From: Bacteroidia bacterium | GTDB taxonomy: Bacteria; Bacteroidota; Bacteroidia; CAILMK01; JBBDIG01 | DNA: 64,000 bases | Assembly (NCBI GenBank): GCA_040880525.1 | Contig: JBBDIG010000019.1 | Span: 1 to 64,000, forward strand | Reading direction: 5' to 3' | Shown here: positions 47,669-56,562 of the stretch, piece by piece | Layout of the letters: each line of letters starts with the position of its first letter | How positions within the stretch are numbered: position 1 is the stretch's first letter | Made by a program: the position numbers and the translations under genes | Notes under the pieces: generated by a model | Told to the model about the DNA's origin: nothing | The model's input: the letters and a program-made list of their open reading frames with translations, nothing else | Database searches by the model: none

Positions 47669-47941
47669 TTATTTTAAAGAGTCGGCAACGAAAGGAAGCA
47701 AAGCCAGATGCCGCGCACGCTTCACTGAAGTAGCCAGTTTTCGCTGATATTTCAGTGATGTTCCGGTAATGCGTCTGGGGATGAGCTTGCCCTGTTCATT
47801 AAGGTATTTCAAAAGAAAATCAGGATCTTTATAATCAATGTACTTGATGTTGTTCCTTCTGAACCAGCAGTACTTTTTCCGCTGTGGCCTCTCCTGAGGA
47901 AGGATATTGATAAAAGGATTTTTATAATTACTTGCAGCCAT
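47669..47941 (-). CDS. rpsR: 30S ribosomal protein S18
   Basis: The product is 90 residues with [25 protein letters not shown] and the basic [28 protein letters not shown], typical of S18. It binds 16S rRNA as a dimer with S6 encoded just upstream (14 bp gap). Confidence 0.97.
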   Translation of the reverse strand: MAASNYKNPFINILPQERPQRKKYCWFRRNNIKYIDYKDPDFLLKYLNEQGKLIPRRITGTSLKYQRKLATSVKRARHLALLPFVADSLK

Positions 47942-47955
47942 GATTCATTTTCTGA

Positions 47956-48339
47956 TTATACGTTCTCTTCTTCCTTTTCTTTTTCTGAGAAAGCTTTCGG
48001 TTTTTTACCTACTTCACCTTTCCTCCGCCTGTCAGCATAAACCTGAGCATATTTATCCAGTTTCACGGTGAGGAAACGCAGGATCCGCTCATCACGTTTG
48101 TATTCCACTTCAAGCTTGGCTATCAGTTCAGGATTTGCTTCAAACTCCAGCAAATGATAAAAGCCTGTGGATTTTTTTTTGATTGGATAAGCTAATTTTC
48201 TCAGTCCCCAGTTTTCTTCGTTCACGATCTTGGATTCGTGACTATTGAGGAGATCTTTGAATTTATCCACTACCTCTTTTGTCTGATCCTCAGTGAGGAG
48301 TGGAGTGGTGATAAAAATTGACTCGTAACGATTGGACAT
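47956..48339 (-). CDS. rpsF: 30S ribosomal protein S6
   Basis: The product is 127 residues. The family opening [25 protein letters not shown] and [26 protein letters not shown] are clear. The end is a charged Lys/Glu-rich tail (EKEKEEENV) common in Bacteroidota. First gene of the rpsF-rpsR-rplI operon, with its promoter at 48371-48399. Confidence 0.97.
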   Translation of the reverse strand: MSNRYESIFITTPLLTEDQTKEVVDKFKDLLNSHESKIVNEENWGLRKLAYPIKKKSTGFYHLLEFEANPELIAKLEVEYKRDERILRFLTVKLDKYAQVYADRRRKGEVGKKPKAFSEKEKEEENV

Positions 48340-48370
48340 TTTCAGGATGTACCTTTAAAAAATTGAGGTG

Positions 48371-48399
48371 CAAAGATAGCAGAATTCATTATATCCAAA
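48371..48399 (-). promoter_or_regulatory. Promoter of the rpsF operon
   Basis: On the minus strand, TTTG (48396-48399), 17 bp spacer, TATCTTTG (48371-48378), then CACCTC. This is the best match in the window to the Bacteroidota -33/-7 pattern and has the same spacing as the one at 28250. Confidence 0.7.
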
Positions 48400-48439
48400 A
48401 ATTGTCGTGATTCTTTAATATCCATCTTTTAATGGAAGT

Positions 48440-48471
48440 GAACACAGAACGCGGAACACTGAACACAGAAC
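48440..48471 (+). repeat. Short repeat of GAACACAGAAC in the rpsF-dnaX gap
   Basis: Two copies of GAACACAGAAC (48440-48450, 48461-48471) flank GCGGAACACT, which also has the GAACAC core. The 272-bp gap otherwise holds only the rpsF promoter and no recognisable gene. Confidence 0.45.
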
Positions 48472-48612
48472 AAAGACCAATACATTAAATACACGGGAAT
48501 TTGGGGAACCGGTCCGGGCAAACGGCCTGGAATTTTCTAAATTGCGCCCCCGGCCGGAAGGTCATTTCAGGCTTGAACGCGCCATTTTCCCAATTTTCAG
48601 AAGCCAATTACT

Positions 48613-50394
48613 ATGGAACAATACACCGTTTCTGCACGAAAATATCGTCCCCGCAAGTTTTCGGATGTAGTGGGGCAGCAACAGGTTACTTCCACGCTCA
48701 GGAATGCGATCATGAAGGATCACCTCGGCCATTCATTCCTATTTTGCGGACCGCGCGGAGTAGGCAAAACCACGTGTGCCCGCATTCTCGCCAAAACCAT
48801 TAACTGCACCAACCGCACAGCAGAAAGCGAGGCATGTAACGAATGTGACTCCTGCAAGGCTTTCAATAATCAGCAGTCATTTAATATATATGAATTGGAT
48901 GCTGCCAGCAACAACTCCGTGGAAGACATGCGCAACCTTGTACAACAGGTGAGATATGCCCCCCAGAGCGGTAAGTACAAAACATATATTATAGATGAGG
49001 TTCACATGCTCTCTCAGGCAGCCTTCAATGCTTTTTTGAAAACTCTTGAAGAGCCGCCTTCCTATGCCATTTTTATTATGGCCACAACAGAGAAGCATAA
49101 AATTCTTCCTACCATCCTCTCCCGTTGCCAGATCTTCGATTTTCAGCGTATTCGAATAAAGGATATTACGGAGCAGTTGCAGCAGATTTGCCGGGAAGAA
49201 GGACTGGAAGCAGCAGAGGAGGCTTTGCATATCATAGCTCAGAAAGCTGATGGTGCGATGCGCGATGCACTTTCGATCTTCGACCGCATTACCAGCTTTA
49301 CCGGAGAGCAGATCACATATCAGGATGTAATCCAAAATTTGAATATCCTGGATTATGAATATTATTTTAAGCTAACCGATCAGATGCTGGAACGTGATGT
49401 GGCCGAAACGCTGCTCACGCTGCATGAGATCCATGACCGGGGTTTCGATCTTCACAACCTGCTGTTGGGGCTGAGCGAGCATTTCCGCAACCTTTTGGTG
49501 TGTAAGCATCCGGCTACCGTAAAGCTGCTTGAGTTACCGGAATCTGCACAGGAGCGCTACCGCCAGCAGGCAGAAAAACTCCCGCTTTCGCTGATCCTAA
49601 CAGCGATGAATATTCTCAACCAGTTTGAACAGGGATTTAAAGCCAGCAAAAACCAACGGCTGCATGTAGAACTTGCATTGATCAAGCTCTGTCATATTCC
49701 TGATGCACTCCAACTTGCCGGTGCTTTGCAAAATGGCGATCCAAAAAAAAAAGCTAAGCCGGTAGAGAAAACGCCTGAAAAGGAGAGCGAAAAGGCGGAA
49801 AATGTACCTTCGGACGACAGCAGCCTTGAACCTGAACCGGCTGCGCAGGCGGCCACCTCTCCTGCCGCCAAAAAGGAAAAGGAGACAAAACCTAAAATGC
49901 CTGATTCCGGAGGTGGCGCCTTTGGCTCTCTGCACGATGTAAAGCGACAGGTGAAAGCGAAGAAGCAGCAGGAGCTTGAAGAGGCAAGTGAAAACAACTC
50001 TACAGCCGAAGAACCGGAAGCGATCATCCCACTGGATCCGGAGGCAGCAACTAAGGCCTGGAAGGATTTTGTAGCGGCCAATAAGGACCGCAACAGCTTC
50101 TATTCTTTCCTGGCGGAGCAGGAGCCTGAAATAAAGGAGAACGAAATCTGGATCAGCTTGCCCAGTTCCCATCTCATCAGCATCCTGGAGATGGAGCGGA
50201 CTGAAATGGCTGAGCACCTGAAGAAAGAACTGAAGAATAATTCGCTCGTTATCCGGCACAAAAAGGTGCAATCAACTGGGATGGATACCTCCAAATATTT
50301 GGTAAATGACCGCGAGATATTTAAAAGAATGGCAGAACTGAATCCTGTCCTGAAAAAACTAAAGAGCGAGTTTGACCTGGATGTGGGATACTGA
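48613..50394 (+). CDS. dnaX: DNA polymerase III subunit gamma/tau
   Basis: The product is 593 residues. It is the AAA+ clamp-loader subunit that opens the sliding clamp during replication. Visible: Walker A GPRGVGKTT (46-54), four zinc-ligand Cys (C65, C75, C78, C81), Walker B IIDEVH (126-131) and the sensor TTEKHKILPTILSRC. The C-terminal third is a Lys/Glu/Ala-rich linker (about 375-470), then a small conserved end (EAATKAWKDFVAANKD... about 478-593). No A-rich frameshift signal needed for a short gamma form is evident beyond the AAAAAAAAA run near 49743, which is worth noting. Single gene. Confidence 0.96.
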   Translation: MEQYTVSARKYRPRKFSDVVGQQQVTSTLRNAIMKDHLGHSFLFCGPRGVGKTTCARILAKTINCTNRTAESEACNECDSCKAFNNQQSFNIYELDAASNNSVEDMRNLVQQVRYAPQSGKYKTYIIDEVHMLSQAAFNAFLKTLEEPPSYAIFIMATTEKHKILPTILSRCQIFDFQRIRIKDITEQLQQICREEGLEAAEEALHIIAQKADGAMRDALSIFDRITSFTGEQITYQDVIQNLNILDYEYYFKLTDQMLERDVAETLLTLHEIHDRGFDLHNLLLGLSEHFRNLLVCKHPATVKLLELPESAQERYRQQAEKLPLSLILTAMNILNQFEQGFKASKNQRLHVELALIKLCHIPDALQLAGALQNGDPKKKAKPVEKTPEKESEKAENVPSDDSSLEPEPAAQAATSPAAKKEKETKPKMPDSGGGAFGSLHDVKRQVKAKKQQELEEASENNSTAEEPEAIIPLDPEAATKAWKDFVAANKDRNSFYSFLAEQEPEIKENEIWISLPSSHLISILEMERTEMAEHLKKELKNNSLVIRHKKVQSTGMDTSKYLVNDREIFKRMAELNPVLKKLKSEFDLDVGY

Positions 50395-50453
50395 ACAAAT
50401 ACAACTGTGAATATATTGGAGATACTCCATGTTGGCAGGCAGCCAGGAATTTT

Positions 50454-50461
50454 TAGTTTTG
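50454..50461 (+). promoter_or_regulatory. Probable -7 box of icd
   Basis: TAGTTTTG fits TAnnTTTG and lies 50 bp before the ATG at 50512; TTGG about 20 bp upstream may be the -33 element. Confidence 0.45.
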
Positions 50462-50511
50462 CCGCCCGATTTTTCAAACAATGAACTGATAGAATTTAAA
50501 ATAAAAAGAGC

Positions 50512-51777
50512 ATGAAAGGAGAAAGAATTACCAAAGACAAGGACTGTCTTAATGTTCCTGATTTTCCCGTCATCCCTTTTATCGAAGGAGATGGTACAGG
50601 CCCGGACATTTGGAAAGCCGCGAAAAACGTGATTGATGCGGCTGTAAAAGCTGCATACGGGGAGAATCGCCAAATACAGTGGAAGGAAGTATATGCAGGT
50701 GAAAAATCTTTCAAAAAGAATGGAAGCTGGCTGCCGGACGAAACACTGGATACGTTCAAAGAATACCTTGTGGGAATAAAAGGACCGCTCACCACGCCAG
50801 TGGGTGGCGGCATTCGCTCCCTGAATGTGGCACTTCGCCAGGAACTTGACCTCTACGTTTGTCTTCGCCCTGTGCGCTGGTTCGAAGGTGTGCCCACACC
50901 GGTAAAACAGCCCGATCAGGTAAACATGACCATTTTCCGCGAAAACACTGAAGATATTTATGCCGGCATTGAGTTCATGACAGGTACGGAGGATAACAGG
51001 AAACTGAAGAAATTTCTCAAGGAGGAACTGGGTATTAATAAGATTCGTTTTCCTGAAACTTCTTCCCTGGGCATAAAACCCGTTTCAAAAGAAGGCTCCG
51101 AGCGCCTGATAAGAGCAGCCATCGAATTTGCCCTTGAAAATAATTTGCCGTCAGTGACTTTGGTACACAAAGGCAACATCATGAAATTTACCGAAGGCGC
51201 ATTTAAAACCTGGGGCTACGAGCTGGCCGAGCGCGAATATGGAAAAGAAGTATTTACCTGGCAGCAATATGATAAGCTGAAAGATGAGCAAGGAACAGAT
51301 GCCGCAAACGCTGCTCAGAAAAAGGCGGAAGATGAGGGCAAGCTGATCGTGAAGGATTCCATTGCCGATGCGTTTCTGCAACAGATCCTGCTGCGCCCTG
51401 CTGAGTATTCAGTAATTGCCACCATGAACCTGAACGGTGACTATATCTCTGATGCGCTCGCTGCGATGGTAGGCGGAATTGGGATTGCGCCCGGAGCCAA
51501 CATTAACTACAACACCGGCCATGCGATTTTTGAAGCCACGCACGGCACTGCTCCCAAATATGCTGATCAGGACAAAGTAAACCCCGGCTCGGTAATCCTC
51601 TCCGGAGCCATGATGCTGGAATATATGGGCTGGAACGAAGCCGCTGATCTGGTTTACAAAGGAGTGGGAAATGCCATTGCAAGCAAGCGCGTTACCTACG
51701 ACTTTGAACGGCTGATGGATGGTGCGACACTTTTGAAAACTTCAGAATTTGGCGATGAGGTAATCAAGGGGATGTAA
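50512..51777 (+). CDS. icd: Isocitrate dehydrogenase (NADP+)
   Basis: The product is 421 residues. It oxidises isocitrate to 2-oxoglutarate in the TCA cycle. Visible: substrate-binding [43 protein letters not shown], metal-binding [23 protein letters not shown], and [17 protein letters not shown], whose Lys-Tyr pair is the NADP+-specific form. The length fits the E. coli-type homodimer. A strong terminator follows. Cytoplasmic. Confidence 0.96.
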   Translation: MKGERITKDKDCLNVPDFPVIPFIEGDGTGPDIWKAAKNVIDAAVKAAYGENRQIQWKEVYAGEKSFKKNGSWLPDETLDTFKEYLVGIKGPLTTPVGGGIRSLNVALRQELDLYVCLRPVRWFEGVPTPVKQPDQVNMTIFRENTEDIYAGIEFMTGTEDNRKLKKFLKEELGINKIRFPETSSLGIKPVSKEGSERLIRAAIEFALENNLPSVTLVHKGNIMKFTEGAFKTWGYELAEREYGKEVFTWQQYDKLKDEQGTDAANAAQKKAEDEGKLIVKDSIADAFLQQILLRPAEYSVIATMNLNGDYISDALAAMVGGIGIAPGANINYNTGHAIFEATHGTAPKYADQDKVNPGSVILSGAMMLEYMGWNEAADLVYKGVGNAIASKRVTYDFERLMDGATLLKTSEFGDEVIKGM

Positions 51778-51803
51778 TCTTTTAAGTTTTAAATTTAATT
51801 AAT

Positions 51804-51838
51804 AAAAAAACCCGGGCCTGTTGGTACCGGGTTTTTTT
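51804..51838 (+). terminator. Terminator of icd
   Basis: The stem AACCCGG / CCGGGTT with an 11-nt loop is preceded by A7 and followed by T7. The next 250 bp, up to the lipoprotein gene at 52091, show no gene, repeat or clear promoter. Confidence 0.85.
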
Positions 51839-52090
51839 ATGGTGTATATTTATTTTAAATTTTAAAAAGAAGAGAGATAAAATAATTGAAACGTAATTTA
51901 ATAAATAGCAATTAATCAATTCAGATGGGTTGGGTGTTCATCATTCTTTTCATCAAATATTCATAGTGCTTGCCTTAACAACCCACTGCCCCACGCAAGG
52001 GGGGATTCGCGATGTGGATGCAACGCTTACCACTTTATCGGTATCATATTATTCATTAACTTTCCATCCTCAAACATCAAAAATAACCTC

Positions 52091-52759
52091 ATGAAAACCC
52101 TACTTTTCTTTTGCACAATGTTCATTCTGCTCCTCTCCTCCTGCGGTTTGTTTGAGGACGATGAAGGCCCTTTCAATCCGCTGTCTGAAGAGTTCAAATC
52201 TTATGTCTACTTCCCGGCAGGCAGCTATTGGATATACAAGGAATTGGGGAGTGGCAGGCTGGACAGTTCATACATAATTAATAGCCAGATACGCGTTAAG
52301 CATAATCCAAAAAAAGGAGGAGGACCTGAGCGCTATGAGTCCATGGGTATGCAAATAGTGCGGGAAATTATGCCAGGAAGAAGAGATACCATTATCGGGT
52401 TGGGAGCACCTTCCCCATTGAGCTTTGACAACTCTTACTACAATGGTATCGTAAGAAATAGTTATGAAGAGATAATTTACAAATATGGTGTAGGCGGCCA
52501 TCCTTATTTTGCAACCCCTGTAGACACCGGAAATGATAATGACTTTTTCAGGCTTGATATTTTTACGGTGCAGGAATCAATGGAAATTCAGGGTGTTCAT
52601 TATCATGATGTGGTTACAACCCTGCACGGTGATCCCAATGATTTAGAGGGAAATAACCCAATAAAATCAGAAATTTATGCAAAAGATGTAGGCGTTATCC
52701 GCAGGGAATATTATGACGGAAGGGTGTACGAGCTTTTGCGACATCATATTGCTGAATAA
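52091..52759 (+). CDS. Hypothetical lipoprotein, founder-like member of the tandem family
   Basis: The product is 222 residues. Type II signal peptide with lipobox LLSSC (Cys18). The mature part begins GLFEDDEGPFNP and holds YVYFPAGSYWIYKELGSGRLDSSYIIN. This F..GSYW.Y motif is shared with the five lipoproteins that follow, where it reads GSWWVYQRMDTN or GSYWVYERTDTN. Outside this motif it is divergent. Fold and role are unknown; the family looks beta-rich. It is probably on the cell surface or the outer-membrane inner leaflet. Confidence 0.8.
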   Translation: MKTLLFFCTMFILLLSSCGLFEDDEGPFNPLSEEFKSYVYFPAGSYWIYKELGSGRLDSSYIINSQIRVKHNPKKGGGPERYESMGMQIVREIMPGRRDTIIGLGAPSPLSFDNSYYNGIVRNSYEEIIYKYGVGGHPYFATPVDTGNDNDFFRLDIFTVQESMEIQGVHYHDVVTTLHGDPNDLEGNNPIKSEIYAKDVGVIRREYYDGRVYELLRHHIAE

Positions 52760-52851
52760 AAATCCTACAAAAATGTTTGATTCTTCTTTTTGTTAATTAT
52801 TGTATTATAGCTTGCAATTGCAAACAGCATTTTAACCCAAAACCCTGAGTA

Positions 52852-53574
52852 ATGAAATACCTGCTTTTCTTCTTTTTTACTGCTGCCATCATGGCCTCCT
52901 CGTGCCGCAAAGAACCTGTAGACTGCTGCGATGATGACTCCTGCCCCCATATATTCGACTGTCTTGACGACAGCTATTTCACCGATACCATCTTTAAGCC
53001 GCAGCAGTTCTTAGATTATTGGTACTTTGAAAAAGGCAGTTGGTGGGTATACCAGCGAATGGATACTAATGCCACAGTATATGATACCGTTCGGGTGATC
53101 GCCACGGTAAGGAATATTTACTGTGATTTTAACCAAGGACCCGTTTGCGCTGAAAGTGCCTTGATGAATATGCGCCATAGTAATTCCTTTTTCTTTAGAA
53201 AGGATTCGGCAAGCCTTTCCCAAATACTTGGAAGCTCCACAAATTTTAATTTGAGTGACGAATCTGTTCATTCCAATGGATATATTCATAATGGTTTTCT
53301 CATGGGCGTGGGTTCATTCTTTCAATGGCCAATAAGGATTGGAGATGAATATTTCCATGGAAATATAGTCTTAGATTCTAATGTTGTGATCACTCCTTAT
53401 GGTACATTAAGTAACACGGTTCATATTCAAATTAATTATTCAACTTCGGCAGGTGGGGAAATTTGGATTACGCGAAATATTGGTTTCACAAGGATGAAAT
53501 TTTATCCGCCCCAATCGGAGAATGACCTACCCGAAAGTGAATGGGCATTGGTGGATTATCATGTTGTGCAATGA
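52852..53574 (+). CDS. Cys-rich hypothetical lipoprotein (subfamily 1, copy 1)
   Basis: The product is 240 residues with lipobox MASSC (Cys18), then RKEPVDCCDDDSCPHIFDCLDD with several Cys and Asp residues, then DYWYFEKGSWWVYQRMDTNATVYDTVRVIATV. It is about 70% like the next gene over its whole length. The Asp/Cys cluster could bind metal or form disulfides; this is inference. The 40 bp after the stop are also repeated after the next gene, showing that gene plus spacer were duplicated as one unit. Confidence 0.8.
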   Translation: MKYLLFFFFTAAIMASSCRKEPVDCCDDDSCPHIFDCLDDSYFTDTIFKPQQFLDYWYFEKGSWWVYQRMDTNATVYDTVRVIATVRNIYCDFNQGPVCAESALMNMRHSNSFFFRKDSASLSQILGSSTNFNLSDESVHSNGYIHNGFLMGVGSFFQWPIRIGDEYFHGNIVLDSNVVITPYGTLSNTVHIQINYSTSAGGEIWITRNIGFTRMKFYPPQSENDLPESEWALVDYHVVQ

Positions 53575-53616
53575 TGAATACCAACTTTCAGATAATAACG
53601 AATTAAAACCCTCATT

Positions 53617-54342
53617 ATGAAATTATGTCAAGTATTCTTTCTCACTGTTTGTACAATACTACTGATAGCCTCATCCTGCCGGAAGGAGCCTGTAGACTGC
53701 TGCGATGACAACTCCTGCCCGTCAATTTATGATTGCATTGATGACAGCTATTTTACAGATACCGTCTTTAAGCCACAGGAATTCCTGGATTACTGGTACT
53801 TTGAGAAAGGCAGTTGGTGGGTATACCAGCGAATGGATACCAATGCCACGGTATATGACACCGTGCGGGTGATAGCCACGGTACGAACTATTTATTGTGA
53901 TGCCCGTAAATATGGCCCTACCTGCTTTGAAAGTACCCTGGTGAATATGCGCCATAGCAATTCTTTTTTTTATAAGAAGGATTCTGCGAGTTTAACGCAA
54001 ATTTTAGATTCATCGCCTAACCTTAATTTGGGGGAAGAGAAGGTTTACTCATCCGGCTATGTTCATAATGGTTTGGGTTATGGAGTAATTATGCAATGGC
54101 CTATCCGTATAGGACAAGAGTTCATTGACGGAAATAAGGTTTTAGATTCTAATGCCGTAACCACGCCTTACGGAACATTAACCAATACAGTTCATATCAA
54201 AATCAATCGAGGCATCACAAAGAAAGAGGTTTGGGTCACAAAGAATATTGGATTTACCAAGTTAAAATTGCATTCTCCTGAATCTCACCATGATCTTCCA
54301 CAGGGAGAGTGGGCATTGGTGGATTATCACATTGTGCGATGA
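53617..54342 (+). CDS. Cys-rich hypothetical lipoprotein (subfamily 1, copy 2)
   Basis: The product is 241 residues with lipobox IASSC and the same Cys/Asp cluster (PVDCCDDNSCPSIYDCIDD) and GSWWVYQRMDTN motif as the copy before it. The first 21 codons are repeated again at 54385 in a truncated copy. The spacer (CCAACTTTCAGATAA...) is the same on both sides. Confidence 0.8.
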   Translation: MKLCQVFFLTVCTILLIASSCRKEPVDCCDDNSCPSIYDCIDDSYFTDTVFKPQEFLDYWYFEKGSWWVYQRMDTNATVYDTVRVIATVRTIYCDARKYGPTCFESTLVNMRHSNSFFYKKDSASLTQILDSSPNLNLGEEKVYSSGYVHNGLGYGVIMQWPIRIGQEFIDGNKVLDSNAVTTPYGTLTNTVHIKINRGITKKEVWVTKNIGFTKLKLHSPESHHDLPQGEWALVDYHIVR

Positions 54343-54384
54343 TGAATACCAACTTTCAGATAAAAACGAATTAAAACCCTCATT

Positions 54385-54447
54385 ATGAAATTATGTCAAG
54401 TATTCTTTCTCACAGTTTGTACAATACTACTGCTAGCCTCATCCTGC
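54385..54447 (+). pseudogene. Truncated third copy of the Cys-rich lipoprotein
   Basis: The first 21 codons (MKLCQVFFLTVCTILLLASSC) and the upstream spacer match the gene at 53617 with only a few differences. Homology stops exactly after the lipobox Cys, where a REP-like palindrome begins. The remaining 670 bp of the gene are missing; the right flank of the element does not resume the gene. Confidence 0.85.
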
Positions 54448-54480
54448 GTTAGCGCGCGTTTAGCGAAGCGTAACGCGTGC
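54448..54480 (+). repeat. REP-like palindromic element, left copy
   Basis: GTTAGCGCGCGTTTAGCGAAGCGTAACGCGTGC holds CGCGTT...AACGCG inverted arms around a 10-nt centre. It is the inverted complement (two bases shorter in the centre) of the copies at 54948 and 57293. It borders the truncated lipoprotein and precedes the transposase remnant. Confidence 0.8.
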
Positions 54481-54519
54481 GGTGTCGGTTGCACCCCTAA
54501 AGTTCCTTAACTTCACGCC

Positions 54520-54933
54520 ATGTCAGAAAAATACAAATTTGACGATCCGGAAGGAATTTACTTTGTCACAACCTCGGTAGTTTTTTGGATTGACCTCTTC
54601 ACGCGGAAGGAGCTAAAGCACATCATTTTAAATTCACTTCAATATTGCCAGGGCGAAAAGTGACTGGTAATAAATGCCTGGTGTTTGATGCCAAGCCATT
54701 TGCACATGATTATTTGCACATCCGACCAACCCTTGTCTGAGATTATGAGAGATTTCAAAAAGCATACTTCGAGGGAGATTGTATCAACGCTACATGAATT
54801 CAATGAGAGTAGGAAGGAGTGGCTGTTGAACGCCTTTAGGAAAGCGGGAAAGAACATGAAAAGGGTAAAGAACCATAAGGTTTGGCAAGATGGCAACCAC
54901 CCCGAACTTTTGACAGTAGAATTGATACAGTAG
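54520..54933 (+). pseudogene. REP-associated tyrosine transposase (RAYT) remnant
   Basis: The frame starts MSEKYKFDDPEGIYFVTTSVVFWIDLF, has an in-frame TGA after YCQGEK, and continues LVINAWCLMPSHLHMIICTSDQ with the metal-binding HLH motif of Y1 (HUH) transposases, then VWQDGNHPELLTVELIQ and a stop. Active members continue with a KLDYIHNNPV segment that holds the catalytic Tyr; that part is absent. With a stop codon and no Tyr the protein is dead. It is flanked by inverted REP copies, the usual arrangement for this family. Confidence 0.88.
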
Positions 54934-54947
54934 GTTGAGGGCAAGAG

Positions 54948-54984
54948 GCACGCGTTACGCTATCGCTAAACGCGCGCCAACGGG
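54948..54984 (+). repeat. REP-like palindromic element, right copy
   Basis: 37 bp (GCACGCGTTACGCTATCGCT...) are inverted relative to the left copy and identical to the copy at 57293. It ends the transposase element; the next lipoprotein gene starts 36 bp on. Confidence 0.8.
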
Positions 54985-55020
54985 TGAGTATGAATTCTAT
55001 ACTGCCAAAAACAAAAGCAG

Positions 55021-55731
55021 ATGAAGGCATTTAAATATTTAATTATAGCGACTACAAAGCCAGTTTTTCTTATTCTTTTTTGTGCATTGCTACTCTCGCA
55101 TTGCGGAAAAAAGAACGATTGCGAAAAAGTAACTGAAGCTCCGGCAGAATTTCTTGCCCCGTTTTGGTTTCCAGAAGGCAGCTATTGGGTGTATGAACGA
55201 ACTGATACCAATGCCCTGGTCATTGACACCATGACCATCGGATTCAGGAAAATGAGTTATGAAACGCTTGCTGACCATGAGGCTTTTAATCCTTGCTACA
55301 TGGATTATTTGATACGGTACGACCATAGCAATGACCTTTTTAACGTGCCTGGACTTGACTGGGGTAATGAAGTATTCACGAGCCATCATAGTTCAAGTCG
55401 CTGGACATGGAAACATAGTGGTGATGGCCGGAGTGGAGGAATGGGGTTTATTTTCAGGTGGCCTCATATATTAAGAGACACGATTATGTTTTCTTCCAGC
55501 AGCAGACACACCATCTACATTCAACTGACGGATACAAGTGTGGTAGTTGAAGCAGGGAGTTTCTCCCAAAGCTACCTGATTAATAAGCACTTTAAAGATT
55601 ATTCCAGCGCTGATTCGGTTAATATTGCTACTGCACTGAAACAAATAATTGTGAAAGATCAGGTTGGCATACTGGCTTTTGAGTATGTGGATGGAATGCG
55701 CTGGGAACTCGCAGATTATAATCTAAAATAA
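55021..55731 (+). CDS. Hypothetical lipoprotein (subfamily 2, copy 1)
   Basis: The product is 236 residues with lipobox LLSHC followed by GKKNDCEKVTEAPAEFLAPFW and PEGSYWVYERTDTNALVIDTMTIG. The N-terminal 75 residues are nearly the same in the next two genes. The middle (MSYETLADHEAFNPCYMDYLI) matches copy 3, while the C-terminal 80 residues (TDTSVVVEAGSF ... DYSSADS) match copy 2. The family role is unknown. Confidence 0.8.
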   Translation: MKAFKYLIIATTKPVFLILFCALLLSHCGKKNDCEKVTEAPAEFLAPFWFPEGSYWVYERTDTNALVIDTMTIGFRKMSYETLADHEAFNPCYMDYLIRYDHSNDLFNVPGLDWGNEVFTSHHSSSRWTWKHSGDGRSGGMGFIFRWPHILRDTIMFSSSSRHTIYIQLTDTSVVVEAGSFSQSYLINKHFKDYSSADSVNIATALKQIIVKDQVGILAFEYVDGMRWELADYNLK

Positions 55732-55794
55732 ATTAATAACTAATTTAATTAATTATGGCTACTTCATTACACAACTCCTTATCAAAATAAGCAG

Positions 55795-56505
55795 ATGAGT
55801 ACATTTAAGACATTGATTGTAGCGACTACAAAGCCAATTTTTCTTATTCTATTTTGTGCATTGCTGCTCGCGCATTGCGGAAAAAAGAACGATTACGAAA
55901 AAGTAACCGAAGCTCCGGCAGAATTTCTTGCCCCATTTTGGTTTGCCGAAGGCAGCTATTGGGTGTATAAACGAACTGATACCAATGCCCTGGTCATTGA
56001 CACCATGACCATCGGGTTCAGGAAAATGGACGCGAAAAACTCTGTGTACCAAGATACCTATAATCCCTGTGAGATCGATTATCTGATAGGGTACGATCAC
56101 AGCAATAGCATCTTATTCCTACCTGGCACTGAGCGAGGTGGAGAATTTTTTATAGGCCATCATCATTCAGGGAATTGGACGTGGAAACACAATGGAGATG
56201 GCCGGAGTGGAGGAATGGGTTTTATTTTCAGGTGGCCTCATTCATTAGGAGACACAATTAAGTATTCTTCCACCAGCAGACACACCATCTACATTCAATT
56301 GACGGATACAAGTGTGGTAGTTGAAGCAGGGAGTTTTCCTCAAAGTTACCTGATTAATAAGCACTTTAAAGATTATTCCAGCGCTGACTCGGTTTACATT
56401 GCTACTGCACTGAGACAAATAATTGTGAAAGATCAGGTTGGCATACTTGCTTTTGAGTATGTGGACGGAATGCGCTGGGAACTCATAGATTATAGTTTAA
56501 AGTAG
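55795..56505 (+). CDS. Hypothetical lipoprotein (subfamily 2, copy 2)
   Basis: The product is 236 residues with lipobox LLAHC. It shares the constant N-terminus with copies 1 and 3 and the C-terminus with copy 1, but its middle (MDAKNSVYQDTYNPCEIDYLIGYDHSNSILFLPGTERG) is its own. Copy 1's free Cys in KKNDCEK is Tyr here (KKNDYEK). The leader before its ATG (ACTTCATTACACAACTCC) is repeated before copy 3. Confidence 0.8.
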   Translation: MSTFKTLIVATTKPIFLILFCALLLAHCGKKNDYEKVTEAPAEFLAPFWFAEGSYWVYKRTDTNALVIDTMTIGFRKMDAKNSVYQDTYNPCEIDYLIGYDHSNSILFLPGTERGGEFFIGHHHSGNWTWKHNGDGRSGGMGFIFRWPHSLGDTIKYSSTSRHTIYIQLTDTSVVVEAGSFPQSYLINKHFKDYSSADSVYIATALRQIIVKDQVGILAFEYVDGMRWELIDYSLK

Positions 56506-56562
56506 GTTTTAAAAATAAGTCATTGTTACTTCACTACACAGCTCCTTACCAAAACAAAGCAG

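Noticed and set aside
51840-52090. Possible gene between icd and the lipoprotein cluster
   Set aside because: No frame of reasonable length or content exists in these 250 bp; it is AT-rich and gene-free.
54685-54933. Intact small gene with an HLH motif
   Set aside because: It is the second half of a transposase frame after an in-frame TGA and lacks the catalytic Tyr segment; it is annotated as part of the pseudogene.
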